Shown here piece after piece: positions 6,528-14,807 of a stretch of DNA of 16,440 nt. The translations under genes were made by a program, and so were the position numbers. Source of the stretch: Nostoc sp. CHAB 5715 (GTDB lineage Bacteria; Cyanobacteriota; Cyanobacteriia; Cyanobacteriales; Nostocaceae). The notes beneath the pieces were generated by a model. The model was not told where the DNA came from, ran no database searches, and was given only the letters and a program-made list of their open reading frames with translations. The stretch spans positions 1 through 16,440 of the forward strand of contig NZ_JAIVFR010000030.1 of NCBI RefSeq assembly GCF_020829685.1, in the 5' to 3' direction. Every line of letters begins with the position of its first letter. Position 1 is the stretch's first letter.

Positions 6528-7682
6528 ATGAACGATAAGCTGATGCTGATGATTCCAGGCCCAACCCCGGTGCCAGAAGCTGCCTTACTGGCATTAGCCA
6601 AGCATCCGATTGGACACCGCACCAGTGAATTTAGCAACATATTGGCAGAGGTGACGGAAAACCTCAAGTGGCTGCACCAAACTCAAAGTGATGTGCTAAC
6701 GCTGAATGTCAGTGGTACGGGTGCTGTAGAAGCTGGAATAATTAATTTCCTCTCTCAGGGCGATCGCATTTTAGTTGGTTCTAATGGTAAATTTGGCGAA
6801 CGCTGGGTAGAAATTGGTCAAGCCTACGGTTTGAATGTAGAAGAAGTTAAGGTAGAATGGGGAAAACCCTTAGACCCCGCAGTATTCGCCGAAAAACTTC
6901 AAGCAGATACCCAAAAGCAAATTAAAGCTGTAATCATCACGCACAGCGAAACTTCGACGGGTGTGTTGAATGACCTAGAAACCATCAACCGCCACGTTAA
7001 AGAACACGGTGAAGCTTTAATTATCGTTGATGCTGTCACTAGCTTGGGTGCATTCAATCTACCCGTGGATGCTTGGGGCTTGGATATAGTCGCCTCCGGT
7101 TCCCAAAAAGGTTATATGATTCCGCCGGGATTGGGTTTTGTCTCTGTCAGCCCTAAAGCTTGGGAAGCTTACAAAACTGCGAAGCTACCGAAATATTATT
7201 TGGACTTAGGCAAATATCGCAAAGCCACAGCCAAAAATACAACTCCATTTACTCCACCTGTGAACTTGATCGTAGCGCTGCACACCACGTTGCGAATCAT
7301 GAAAGAAGAAGGCTTGGAGTCGATATTTGCTCGACATGAACGGCTGAAAAATGCTACCCGCGCCGCCATTCAAGGGTTAAATTTACCCCTGTTTGCAGCA
7401 GATAGTTCCGCCAGTCCGGCGATTACGGCTGTAGCACCACAAGGAATTGAACCGGATAAGATTCGGTCATTGATGAAAAAACGCTTTGATATTGCCCTAG
7501 CAGGTGGTCAAGATCATTTGAGTAATAAGATTTTCCGCATTGGTCACTTGGGCTTTGTGAGCGATCGCGATATTCTTAGCTGTATAGCATCCTTAGAAGT
7601 TACCCTAAGAGAACTTGGCTATGAAGACTTCACCTCTGGATCTGGTATAGCGGCAGCAGTTAAAGTATTTAGTCAGTCCTGA
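6528..7682 (+). CDS. Class V aminotransferase, alanine/serine-glyoxylate type
   Basis: A 384-aa PLP enzyme of fold type I. MIPGPTPVP at the N-terminus and GHRTSEF (29-35) are typical of alanine-/serine-glyoxylate aminotransferases. SGTGAVEA (about 62-69) binds the cofactor phosphate, Asp168 (DAVTSLGA) should contact the pyridine nitrogen, Lys194 in SGSQKG forms the Schiff base, and Arg337 in FRIGHLG should bind the substrate carboxylate. Cyanobacterial homologues are often mislabelled as the small subunit of a soluble hydrogenase; the sequence shows an aminotransferase. The likely role is converting glyoxylate to glycine in photorespiration, with alanine or serine as donor; the sequence does not settle the donor. 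The start is supported by AGGA 7 bases upstream. The gene stands alone and ends in a strong terminator. Confidence 0.92.
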   Translation: MNDKLMLMIPGPTPVPEAALLALAKHPIGHRTSEFSNILAEVTENLKWLHQTQSDVLTLNVSGTGAVEAGIINFLSQGDRILVGSNGKFGERWVEIGQAYGLNVEEVKVEWGKPLDPAVFAEKLQADTQKQIKAVIITHSETSTGVLNDLETINRHVKEHGEALIIVDAVTSLGAFNLPVDAWGLDIVASGSQKGYMIPPGLGFVSVSPKAWEAYKTAKLPKYYLDLGKYRKATAKNTTPFTPPVNLIVALHTTLRIMKEEGLESIFARHERLKNATRAAIQGLNLPLFAADSSASPAITAVAPQGIEPDKIRSLMKKRFDIALAGGQDHLSNKIFRIGHLGFVSDRDILSCIASLEVTLRELGYEDFTSGSGIAAAVKVFSQS

Positions 7683-7700
7683 GTACTGAGCATTAAATCA

Positions 7701-7732
7701 AAAGAGCGAGTTGATAATTTAACTCGCTCTTT
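7701..7732 (+). terminator. Rho-independent terminator of the aminotransferase gene
   Basis: A perfect 12-bp stem AAAGAGCGAGTT (7701-7712) / AACTCGCTCTTT (7721-7732) with an 8-base loop, 18 bases after the stop and followed by T-rich sequence. The A/T ends make it usable on either strand, but no minus-strand gene is near. Confidence 0.9.
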
Positions 7733-7832
7733 TAATTTGTATATAAATGAGTTGAAACCGCCAAAGTTAATAAACCTATACAACCTTTGCACAAGGTAGA
7801 GTGGATGTGACATGCTCCAATTCTCATAAATT

Positions 7833-7954
7833 ATACCAAGTTGCTCTAAATAGTATTATTTGCTCTGGAGACAGTCGGATAGGTTGTTTGACACCAAACA
7901 AGACTAATTTTGGCAACTCAGCATGATACCGAATTCGTATAAATAGTATTATTT
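7833..7954. repeat. Imperfect 29-bp direct repeat pair
   Basis: 7833-7861 and 7926-7954 both begin ATACC and end AAATAGTATTATTT, matching at 24 of 29 positions, 93 bp apart. No inverted ends or ORF lie between them. This may be an old duplication or remnant repeat ends. Confidence 0.65.
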
Positions 7955-8219
7955 CAGATTCTGATAACAGCCTTTTAGTAGAGACTTTTAATCCAAAATC
8001 CAAAATTATTATGACCAGAAAGAAAAAGGTGCAAGCCCACTTCGGCTACGCCCTTCGACTACGCTCTCCCAAGGCTCAGTGCATCGCCTAAATTTATTTA
8101 TGGAAAAATAAAAAATGTATTTCGATTGAACAGCGCAAGAAATACAGCGTCCGCTGACTCAAGCCCCTAAATTTATTTATGGTTACTGAGCGTAGCCGAA
8201 GTATGGGGTTCAAAATTAT
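7955..8219. other. Non-coding stretch with dispersed short repeats
   Basis: No gene is seen. It contains an inverted 13-mer, ACTTCGGCTACGC (8039-8051) and GCGTAGCCGAAGT (8190-8202), and a direct 17-mer, CCTAAATTTATTTATGG (8087-8103 and 8166-8182). Variants of GAGCGTAGTCGAA also occur near 8302 and 9784; such TTCGACTACGCTC motifs are common dispersed cyanobacterial repeats. Confidence 0.6.
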
Positions 8220-8286
8220 TGACTTTTGACTTTTGACTTTTGACTTTTGACTTCCCCGAAGGGGTTGACTTATGACTTTTGACTTC
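8220..8286. repeat. TGACTTT heptamers with CCCCGAAGGGG, inverted version of 4965-5002
   Basis: Four TGACTTT units and a partial fifth (8220-8253) run into the palindrome CCCCGAAGGGG (8254-8264), then further TGACTT-type units (to 8286). Read on the opposite strand, the junction equals that at 4965-4980. Confidence 0.85.
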
Positions 8287-8348
8287 TCCGAACGCGAATT
8301 TATGTTGAGCGGAGTCGAAACACAGCGTCTCCAAGAGTTGGGACTGAC

Positions 8349-8540
8349 CTATGCCGTCTCCAGCCAATCATAAATTTGGTCTAACTGCTCTAGAGTAATT
8401 AACCCATACTGCCAAAGAATCATTGCCAAAGGGCCTGGGTCTTGCTCCCGATGCCGAAGCGCCACCGCCAGCGATGCTGTGGAAATTGCCAAGTCTTCTT
8501 GCAAAAAATTAATCAGTCGAGAATATTTTGATGGTGACAT
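8349..8540 (-). CDS. DUF2949 family protein
   Basis: A 63-aa protein, MSPSKYSRLINFLQEDLAIS..., ending LEQLDQIYDWLETA. It matches my memory of DUF2949, a small cyanobacterial family of unknown function; it is helical, with no membrane segment or signal peptide. The frame extends 12 codons further upstream to 8576, but the ATG at 8540 is chosen because a full AAGGAGGTGA Shine-Dalgarno sequence lies exactly 7 bases before it. No operon partner is near: the next gene on this strand is over 500 bp upstream and the downstream side is repeats. Confidence 0.85.
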   Translation of the reverse strand: MSPSKYSRLINFLQEDLAISTASLAVALRHREQDPGPLAMILWQYGLITLEQLDQIYDWLETA

Positions 8541-9082
8541 TTGTATCTCACCTCCTTGTGCAGAATGTATTGTCATATATCAGTTCACCATTGCTCGGTA
8601 GCCAGTAGCCAGTATTTTATCTGTCACTTTGCCGTTATCGGCCATACACCCCAGCAGAGTTTTTTTGATTTGCCTTTAACAGAGGCTTCTCATAGAAACT
8701 CTGAAAAATAGAAATTTTCTTATAAATTATCTGCCCAATTCTCAAGCAGTATTTTTACTTAGTTAAATTGGCTCCATCTTGTTTACTTTTGTGCGTTATT
8801 TAATTACACATGTAGTAACAAAGATTCCATAGCCTATACTCTCTTATTGGCGACTATTTACACTTGCGCCCAAGGGAATATTTTTGCCAAACCTTAAGAC
8901 TGCGATTTCAGGTTGGAGACAGTAGAATTTTACATTATTACCACAGTTTTTAAATAGTAGCGTTACAGATAAATTTTTACCATAGGACGTGCCATTTTTT
9001 ACAAAAAAAACATAGATTCCGATAGTATAAGCTCTGAACAGAGTAACCATCCAAATCTTTATCGACGCAAAGCACCGAAGTC
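8541..9082. other. Intergenic region upstream of DUF2949
   Basis: AT-rich, with a doubled TAGCCAG heptamer near 8600. A minus-strand open frame (8844-9086, start TTG or ATG at 9050) overlaps the end of the DUF192 gene by 4 bases. Its product has no recognisable domain and low-complexity composition, so I leave it out as a gene; it could be decayed coding sequence. Confidence 0.4.
8548..8557 (-). promoter_or_regulatory. Extended Shine-Dalgarno AAGGAGGTGA
   Basis: On the minus strand a 10-base complement to the 16S 3' end precedes the ATG at 8540 with a 7-base spacer. It fixes the start of the DUF2949 gene. Most genes in this window have weak or no Shine-Dalgarno sequence, so this one stands out. 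Confidence 0.85.
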
Positions 9083-9589
9083 TCAAGACTCAATTTTGAC
9101 AATATCGCCCACTTTCAACTTCAACTCGGCAGCCCTTCCAGAGCGAAGTTCAATTACCTGATCGATTGGTGTATTGGGCCCATAGGTAGGACAAGGCTCA
9201 GTTGCACAAGGAGGTGCAGAAGCCTGAATATATTTAACGACACCGTTTTGTAAAAATACCATATCCAAGGCCACAGGTACATTCTTCATCCAGAAACTAA
9301 CTGGTTGTGGTGAAGGGAAACCAAATAACATGCCCCGATCATCTGGCAAAGCTGGTCGATACATCAACCCCATCGCTTGCTGTTGTGGTGTCTGCGCCAC
9401 TTCTAACTGAATCGTTGTGCCATTAGGAACAATGGCTTTAGCAGAAATTGGTAGTTTTTGACCTAAACTTTCTGGTGCTGGAGTTTGAGAATCAGACGTG
9501 GGGCTGGGAGGTTTAGCTGTTGTTGGCACAGAACAGCCCATCAGTAAAATACTCAGCAACGTTGAGAGCAAACTTAGCCGATGAGTCAT
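9083..9589 (-). CDS. DUF192 family lipoprotein
   Basis: A 168-aa protein. Residues 1-19 form a lipoprotein signal with lipobox LMGC (Cys19), so it should be lipid-anchored outside the cytoplasmic membrane. Residues about 20-45 are a Pro/Ser/Thr-rich tether. Residues about 47-168 are a DUF192 domain, recognised by VAQTPQQQAMGLMYR, RGMLFGF, PVSFWMKN(V)PVALDMVF, and a C-terminal VIELRSGRAAELKLKVGD. DUF192 proteins are small beta-barrel-like proteins of unsettled function. The start ATG at 9589 has no clear Shine-Dalgarno, but the signal peptide fits this start. The gene is isolated by non-coding DNA on both sides. Confidence 0.9.
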   Translation of the reverse strand: MTHRLSLLSTLLSILLMGCSVPTTAKPPSPTSDSQTPAPESLGQKLPISAKAIVPNGTTIQLEVAQTPQQQAMGLMYRPALPDDRGMLFGFPSPQPVSFWMKNVPVALDMVFLQNGVVKYIQASAPPCATEPCPTYGPNTPIDQVIELRSGRAAELKLKVGDIVKIES

Positions 9590-9938
9590 AATTATTTTTG
9601 ATTTTGTAATTTAGATTTCAATTTTACAGAATTTAAGTTAGAAAACTCACGGCTTTTATTCGTCCCTTCAGGAGGCAGAAAGCAGGGGGTAGGGGGAACC
9701 CACACGTTATGCGAGGTGGGATGAAGCAAGGACGCTTTGTGGCTCGTGGCACTTTCCGCTCTACACAATCTTTTTTGTTATTGAGCGTAGTCGAAATATA
9801 CTAGTGCGGCTCTAAACCGACAACTAAAGTTTTCATTAATACTTCTTTCCTCCAGTAAGAACTGCCCGACGCTCGCGGACTCGCTAACGCTGCGCTATCT
9901 GCCTCCTGCCTTCTCTTGTAAACTTTTGCCACAGTGTA
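9590..9938. other. Intergenic region between DUF192 and nblR-like genes
   Basis: No gene is seen. It contains a dispersed GAGCGTAGTCGAA motif near 9784 and GC-rich repeat-like sequence (about 9865-9900, CCCGACGCTCGCGGACTCGC) of the type scattered through Nostoc-like genomes. No clear terminator for nblR was found. Confidence 0.45.
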
Positions 9939-10625
9939 CTAGGATTCTCTTAAAACGTACCCTACGCCTCGCACCGTTTGAATGAGTCGCTTTTGTCCTT
10001 CATCTTCAATTTTTAGGCGCAAGTAGCGGATGTATACTTCAATTACATTGGACTCACCCAGAAAGTCATAACCCCAAACATTTTCTAAAATTTGTTCGCG
10101 GGTTAACACCTCACGGGGATGTTCCATTAAGAATTTTAATAGCTCAAATTCTTTCATTGTCAAGTCAATTGCTCGTCCGCTATGTATGGCACGGCGAGTT
10201 GCTATATCTAAAATCAGATCCCCAAAGCGTAACTGCTCTGTGGTATCCATATCAGGTTTTAAGTAGAGCCGAATCAACTTCAAAAAGTCTTCTGAGCGAT
10301 AAGGCTTGAGGATGTAATCATCCGCTCCTGCTTCTAGACAAGCTACACGATCATCGACTGTATCCCTTGCCATTAAAATTAACACAGGCGATCGCATACC
10401 AGTGCTTCTGAGATTTTTGCACAATGAGAGTCCTGATTCTCCTGCTAGCATCCGGTCTAAAACAATTAAAGCAGGCTGGCGATCGCGACAGTGTTGTAAA
10501 CCACTAGTCGCATCATGAGCCAAAATTGATTCATAGCCGGCTTCTTGCAAATCGCAAGAAAGCTGATTTGCTAGGCTCTCATCGGTTTCAATCACCAAAA
10601 CACAGGGACTTGGAGCAACTGTCAT
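9939..10625 (-). CDS. nblR: NblR-like response regulator, OmpR/PhoB family, atypical receiver
   Basis: A 228-aa protein. Receiver domain at residues 8-118, winged-helix DNA-binding domain about 130-228 (LTMKEFELLKFL, REVLTREQILENVWGYDF, VEVYIRYLRLKIE, TVRGVGYVLR). The phospho-acceptor site is Asp57, but the pocket is degenerate: the usual Asp-Asp pair is Glu13-Thr14, and the conserved Thr/Ser is Met85 (LILMARD); Lys107 is kept. This pattern and the overall sequence fit NblR, which triggers phycobilisome breakdown under nutrient or light stress and is reported to work without phosphorylation. The symbol is from memory of NblR sequences; a close OmpR-family paralogue is the alternative. No Shine-Dalgarno is evident. 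NAD kinase lies upstream on the same strand, 480 bp away. Confidence 0.78.
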   Translation of the reverse strand: MTVAPSPCVLVIETDESLANQLSCDLQEAGYESILAHDATSGLQHCRDRQPALIVLDRMLAGESGLSLCKNLRSTGMRSPVLILMARDTVDDRVACLEAGADDYILKPYRSEDFLKLIRLYLKPDMDTTEQLRFGDLILDIATRRAIHSGRAIDLTMKEFELLKFLMEHPREVLTREQILENVWGYDFLGESNVIEVYIRYLRLKIEDEGQKRLIQTVRGVGYVLRES

Positions 10626-10853
10626 AACAATTTGGGATATTGGATTTGGGATTGTAAAGATATTCGAGAGAAAATCTTTACATCAGTTATAAAGTGCAAT
10701 TACGAGTTTTTAGTGATGGAGCAATCCTGATTTGACACGCTGCTAAGAATCTTTTAGCACGTTCAGGTGTCAGCCATCTAATTCTTTGATGCAATCTTAA
10801 TAACTAAATCCAAATACCATCCTTACACCAGTAATTCTGGAAGGAAATTAGTA
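10626..10853. other. Upstream region of the nblR-like gene
   Basis: Non-coding, AT-rich leader; the promoter of the response regulator must lie here or further up. No convincing -10/-35 pair, operator or hairpin was found. Confidence 0.4.
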
Positions 10854-11105
10854 AATGGGGAATGGGGAATGGGGCATAGGGCATGGGGCATGGAGTAAGA
10901 GAAACAGAGGGGAAAAATTTTCTGTTTGCTCCCTCGCTTCTTTAATAATGCCCAATGCCCAATGCCCCTCAAGAGTGCTGAGTGTTCAGTAGGAAATCTT
11001 ACTTTTCTACTCAGAACTCAAAACGGGCTAAACGCCCCGCTACCGCTAACGGAACTGTTTTGCCCAATACCCAATGCCCAATGCCCAATGCCCAATTCCC
11101 AATCC
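10854..11105. repeat. Three heptamer tracts in opposite orientation (AATGGGG / CCCAATG)
   Basis: An AATGGGG-type tract (10854-10892, with GGGCATG variants) is followed by CCCAATG-type tracts (10947-10968 and 11061-11105). The tracts are roughly reverse complements and could pair into a long imperfect hairpin. The last tract abuts the NAD kinase stop codon at 11106-11108. The DNA between shows no gene. Confidence 0.85.
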
Positions 11106-12023
11106 CTACGGCAATTCTACCGAAGTTGGTTTAGCGATATGTGGTAAACCCCAACCTAATTTTTCTCGGAGAATTCGGAAAAACTCAGGCGGTTGCAGGC
11201 GAATAAATCGAACACTATATTGCGATCGCTCCATATATACTCTATCTTCTGGTAGTACATAGCACCCTCCATTACCATCCACCACCATTACCAGCCGAGG
11301 AATGTTGACCGGGTAAATGTTGACTGATTCAGTATCTGGAAATACCAATGCTCTAGAAGCTAGGGAATGGGGACAAATGGGTACTAGCTGTAAAGCAGGT
11401 ACACCAGGGGTAACAACTGGCCCACCAGCACTCAATGAGTAAGCTGTAGAACCAGTAGGCGTAGAAACAATTACACCATCTGCTGCAATATCTACTGGCG
11501 CATGACGCCCTATGGCAATTTCAAAATGGCACATAGAGGTCAAAGGTTCTCGGTGCAGCACCATTTCATTCAAGCAGAGGGCTTCCCACAGCACTGAATC
11601 TCCCCGAAACACTTTGACGGTGAGCATGGCTCGTTCTTCAATTTCATACTCACCCGCCATCACCTGTTCTAGTGCTTGGGGTAATTGATTCAGGAAGGTT
11701 TCTGTCAAAAATCCCATGTGGCCGGTATTCACTGTTAGCAGTGGAATACCACAGGGGGCAACCTGACGAGACGCTGCTAAAACAGTGCCGTCTCCCCCTA
11801 ACACCACTGCAAACTCCATATCCGAGTCAAAACCAGGGGGCGTTAGACCGTCAATGGGGGTATGGCATACAGGACTCTCTGGGTTAGAGTAGCCCAATAT
11901 TCCACCGATACTCGATGTGATACACACATCCCAACCGGCTGCGGTTAGCTTGTCTTTCAACTCGATAGCGACACGGCCCGCTATCGGTTTAACGTCATTG
12001 TAGATAATGCCTGCTTTCGGCAC
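11106..12023 (-). CDS. nadK: NAD kinase
   Basis: A 305-aa enzyme phosphorylating NAD to NADP. Numbered from the GTG at 12023, the ATP-site motif GGDGT is at 76-80, the NE pair ([10 protein letters not shown]) at 152-153, and the conserved [20 protein letters not shown] at 183-202. The length is normal. The GTG is preferred because it gives [10 protein letters not shown], matching how cyanobacterial NadK begins; a TTG at 12029 would add two residues. No Shine-Dalgarno is visible at either. Cyanobacteria commonly have two NAD kinases; I cannot tell which this is. It lies between ycf39 and the nblR-like gene on the same strand with spacers of 129 and 480 bp, so co-transcription with ycf39 is possible but unproven. 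The cytosolic location is inferred. Confidence 0.93.
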   Translation of the reverse strand: MPKAGIIYNDVKPIAGRVAIELKDKLTAAGWDVCITSSIGGILGYSNPESPVCHTPIDGLTPPGFDSDMEFAVVLGGDGTVLAASRQVAPCGIPLLTVNTGHMGFLTETFLNQLPQALEQVMAGEYEIEERAMLTVKVFRGDSVLWEALCLNEMVLHREPLTSMCHFEIAIGRHAPVDIAADGVIVSTPTGSTAYSLSAGGPVVTPGVPALQLVPICPHSLASRALVFPDTESVNIYPVNIPRLVMVVDGNGGCYVLPEDRVYMERSQYSVRFIRLQPPEFFRILREKLGWGLPHIAKPTSVELP

Positions 12024-12152
12024 ACTCAAATATCCAAGTTTAGGCGGTGCTCTTTATTATGTAATCCTTACACATTTTGGTCATGTAGTCATTAATCTAG
12101 AGTCAAATATCTAGAGTCTAGAGTTTAACGACTAATATCTGTTTTGTAATGA

Positions 12153-13151
12153 CTATTGACTATTGGCTTTTGAAGACTGTTTAAAAGGAGTTTTTTTAGA
12201 TTTCTGCTTTTTGGTTTTATTTTTCTCGTAGTCTAACTCTTTGAGCTTTTTCATTATTCGGCTGAAGTACTCTTGTAGATAGCTTTCTAGGGTTGTGGTT
12301 TGTTGCGAATCTAAGCCAAAAACTTTGTATACTTCATCCATTGAAGCATTTAACTCTTTACCACTAGCCAATACTTCTGTAAATGCTAGCCTGTCTGCTA
12401 CGTTCCATCCCCACTGAAAGAACCGCATTAAGCCCCGCACAGCACGCAGCAAGGTTATTGGCATCCGCGTTACCCTGGCGTCTTTTCCAGATAAACGTTC
12501 GCACAGGTTGATAATTTCTTCTGCACTCCAGGCACGAGTACCGACTACAGGAAAAGCTTGGTTTTGCGTTTCGGGTACACTCAATGCACGGATTGCAAAC
12601 TTAGCAATGTCTTGAGTATCCATATAGGCGATGGGAGAAGAATTACCAGTTACCCAAACTGGCTGTGATTCCAAAATGGGAATCCCGTACTGACCGATTA
12701 ATCCTTGCATAAACCCAGCTAACCGCAAGATGGTATAATTCAAGCCAGACTCAGCCAGGAAGAGTTCTGTACACCGCTTAATTTCCATTAACGGTACTTC
12801 TGGGTATTTATCAGCGTCTAATATTGAAAAGAAGATAAAACGCTCTACACCTGCTGCTTTTGCTGCTTGAATCAATGCTACTTTGCCGTCCCAGTCCACT
12901 TGTTTGATACTCAGTGAATCTGTAGGACGAGATGTTGACGCATCAATAACTTGGGTTACACCAACTAAAGCTTCGGCTAAGGTATCGGGGTAACGCAAAT
13001 TTCCCGGTACAAGCTCTGCACCCCATTCTTTGAGAAAAGCTGCTTTTTTACTGCTTCGGACAAGACAGCGTACTTTATATCCCTCATCGATTGCACGACG
13101 AGCCACTTGTCTTCCTAAGGTGCCAGTGGCACCGACGATTAATAATGTCAT
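12153..13151 (-). CDS. ycf39: Ycf39, atypical SDR/NmrA-like photosystem II assembly factor
   Basis: A 332-aa protein with an N-terminal dinucleotide-binding motif GATGTLG (Gly7, Gly10, Gly13), a NmrA-like Rossmann domain to about residue 230, and LDADKYPEVPLMEIKR and LNYTILRLAGFMQGLIGQYG, which I recognise as Ycf39/HCF244. It lacks the standard Tyr-x-x-x-Lys of active dehydrogenases. In cyanobacteria Ycf39 works with high-light-inducible proteins to supply chlorophyll to newly made D1 during photosystem II reaction-centre assembly. The Lys-rich tail (about 300-332) is longer and more basic than the core and may be variable. petM lies upstream on the same strand, 214 bp away, separated by a hairpin, so separate transcripts are likely. 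Confidence 0.9.
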   Translation of the reverse strand: MTLLIVGATGTLGRQVARRAIDEGYKVRCLVRSSKKAAFLKEWGAELVPGNLRYPDTLAEALVGVTQVIDASTSRPTDSLSIKQVDWDGKVALIQAAKAAGVERFIFFSILDADKYPEVPLMEIKRCTELFLAESGLNYTILRLAGFMQGLIGQYGIPILESQPVWVTGNSSPIAYMDTQDIAKFAIRALSVPETQNQAFPVVGTRAWSAEEIINLCERLSGKDARVTRMPITLLRAVRGLMRFFQWGWNVADRLAFTEVLASGKELNASMDEVYKVFGLDSQQTTTLESYLQEYFSRIMKKLKELDYEKNKTKKQKSKKTPFKQSSKANSQ

Positions 13152-13292
13152 GAGGGTTGTAATAAATTTTAATGTTTTATAAAAAGAATGTTATCAGAAT
13201 AACCTATGCAAACAAAAGTTTACATCTTTTCTAAGAAAATCGTTTGTTATGGACAGACTCATGGGAAAAAAGCTGTCCGGTAAACGGACAAG

Positions 13293-13325
13293 GGAATGGG
13301 GAATTGGGAGTGGGGAGTGGGGAGA
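13293..13325. repeat. GGGGAAT/GGGGAGT heptamer tract
   Basis: G-rich heptamer run (GGAATGGGGAATTGGG, then two GGGGAGT units) between ycf39 and petM. Just upstream a small hairpin TGTCCG/CGGACA (13274-13290) is visible without a T tract. Confidence 0.75.
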
Positions 13326-13333
13326 ATAATAAC

Positions 13334-13353
13334 AGACGCGATTAATCGCGTCT
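13334..13353 (-). terminator. Palindromic terminator of petM
   Basis: The perfect 20-bp palindrome AGACGCGATTAATCGCGTCT lies 12 bases after the petM stop on the minus strand and is followed there by GTTATTATT. It fits a rho-independent terminator isolating petM from ycf39. Confidence 0.7.
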
Positions 13354-13365
13354 CTCAGCACTCAA

Positions 13366-13470
13366 TTATTCTTCTGTGCCTTGAATTTTTAGTAACAACG
13401 CCCCTAAGCCCCAGCCTACGAAGATTAAACCGAAGGACAATAGAGCTGCATTCAAAATTTCGCCGCCCAT
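13366..13470 (-). CDS. petM: Cytochrome b6f complex subunit PetM (subunit 7)
   Basis: A 34-aa single-span membrane protein reading [20 protein letters not shown] then [14 protein letters not shown]. The hydrophobic segment (about 5-28) and the KIQG(T/A)EE tail are characteristic of PetM, a small subunit on the edge of the cytochrome b6f complex in the thylakoid membrane, where it stabilises electron transfer between the photosystems. The start at 13470 is backed by AAGGAG (13481-13486) 10 bases upstream. A small palindrome follows the stop. Neighbourhood with ycf39 is seen in other cyanobacteria, to my knowledge. The gene is easily missed because of its size. It is divergent from pdxA. Confidence 0.95.
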   Translation of the reverse strand: MGGEILNAALLSFGLIFVGWGLGALLLKIQGTEE

Positions 13471-13584
13471 TGGTGTGATTCTCCTTATGCAAATTAGTGT
13501 GTGTAAACTAGGTCTAACAGAAGCTCTTGAATTTTTGCTGTAGGATTAGACCTGTGTAAATAATCTTAAACTAGTTTAGCAAGT

Positions 13585-13617
13585 AATCCCTACTGATTTG
13601 GGGGGCAATCCCTACTG
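13585..13617. promoter_or_regulatory. Direct repeat AATCCCTACTG in the petM-pdxA divergent promoter region
   Basis: Two perfect 11-mers at 13585-13595 and 13607-13617 are offset by 22 bp, about two helical turns, in the 206-bp spacer between divergent petM and pdxA. This could be a regulator site; no known consensus was recognised. Confidence 0.3.
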
Positions 13618-13676
13618 TAGAGCGAAAGAACAGGGATGAGGAAAAAGTTTGATGATAATAATTATGAATAAATTTT

Positions 13677-14768
13677 ATGTATCAAAATAATCAAGATAAT
13701 TTAGTGAATTTTAGCAAAAAGAATCGCCCACGTCTGGCGTTGACGCTGGGAGATCCGGCGGGAATTGGGCCGGAGGTGATTTTGAAAGCTTTAGCAGAAC
13801 CGGAAATTAGTCAAAAATATGACGTTACAGTGGTAGGAAACCAGGATTTGCTCGCACAGATTTATCACAAACTGAATTTAATTGAGAATTTAGCACCTTT
13901 GGCAAATCCAGACGAGTTGTCAGTTATTGATGTGCTGTTGAATGGGGAAATTAAAGGTCAAATTATCACCGGAACAGGTAATGCGGCGAGTGGTGCGGCT
14001 AGTTTTGCGTATATGGAATGTGCGATCGCTCAAACACTCGCTGGTAAATTTGATGCTATTGTCACAGGGCCGATCGCTAAATCTGCTTGGAAAGCCGCCG
14101 GGTATAATTATCCAGGGCAAACAGAACTTTTGGCGCAAAAGTCAGGTGTTGACCGTTTTGGGATGTTATTTGTAGCGCGATCGCCCCATACTAATTGGAC
14201 ACTCCGCGCAATACTAGCTACCACACATATTCCCTTACGTCAAGTAGCCGATACATTGACACCGCAGTTGTTGACACAGAAATTGGATTTGCTGGTGGAG
14301 TGCTTGGAGAAAGATTTTGGGATAAAAAATGGGAGAATTGCGATCGCAGGTTTGAATCCCCACAGTGGCGAACAGGGACAACTTGGACATGAAGAACAAG
14401 ATTGGTTAATTCCCTGGTTAGAGCAAGAGCGGCAAAATAGACCACAATTACAGCTAGATGGGCCGATACCACCAGATACGATGTGGGTTAAACCTGGTCA
14501 AGCTTGGTATGGAAATTCTTTAGTACAAAATCCTGCTGATGGCTACTTAGCACTTTACCACGACCAAGGCTTAATTCCTGTGAAGCTGATGGCGTTTGAT
14601 CGGGCAGTTAATACTTCTATAGGTCTTCCTTTTGTTCGGACTTCACCAGATCATGGAACAGCCTTTGATATTGCAGGTAAGGGAATTGCTGATGCTACGA
14701 GTATGAAAGCAGCGATACATTTAGCTGCTGAGTTGGTTAATCAAAGGTTGGCGGTGGGTTGTGGTTAA
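13677..14768 (+). CDS. pdxA: 4-hydroxythreonine-4-phosphate dehydrogenase
   Basis: A 363-aa enzyme oxidising 4-phosphohydroxy-L-threonine with NAD in the DXP-dependent vitamin B6 (pyridoxal phosphate) pathway. Signatures seen are [13 protein letters not shown] (about 22-34), [28 protein letters not shown] and [16 protein letters not shown]. The three metal-binding histidines are expected at His171 (SPHTN), His229 and His295. The length fits, with a short N-terminal extension of about 17 residues before the first conserved strand. ATG 13677 is the first in-frame start; the out-of-frame ATG at 13664 is not used, and no clear Shine-Dalgarno is seen. The product supplies PLP, the cofactor of the aminotransferase at 6528, but the genes are far apart and the link is only functional. 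Confidence 0.94.
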   Translation: MYQNNQDNLVNFSKKNRPRLALTLGDPAGIGPEVILKALAEPEISQKYDVTVVGNQDLLAQIYHKLNLIENLAPLANPDELSVIDVLLNGEIKGQIITGTGNAASGAASFAYMECAIAQTLAGKFDAIVTGPIAKSAWKAAGYNYPGQTELLAQKSGVDRFGMLFVARSPHTNWTLRAILATTHIPLRQVADTLTPQLLTQKLDLLVECLEKDFGIKNGRIAIAGLNPHSGEQGQLGHEEQDWLIPWLEQERQNRPQLQLDGPIPPDTMWVKPGQAWYGNSLVQNPADGYLALYHDQGLIPVKLMAFDRAVNTSIGLPFVRTSPDHGTAFDIAGKGIADATSMKAAIHLAAELVNQRLAVGCG

Positions 14769-14807
14769 AAGTTTTTTGTTGCAATATTTACTAGGAGTAA
14801 TGCTTAC

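Noticed and set aside
8220..8286. CRISPR-like short repeats
   Set aside because: Units are contiguous heptamers with no spacers; this is an STRR tract.
8541..8576. Upstream ATG at 8576 as start of the DUF2949 protein
   Set aside because: The full Shine-Dalgarno lies between this ATG and the one at 8540, which it serves; the 12 extra residues would be encoded over the ribosome site.
8844..9086. 80-aa minus-strand ORF overlapping the DUF192 gene end
   Set aside because: No recognisable domain, no Shine-Dalgarno and irregular composition; more likely non-coding.
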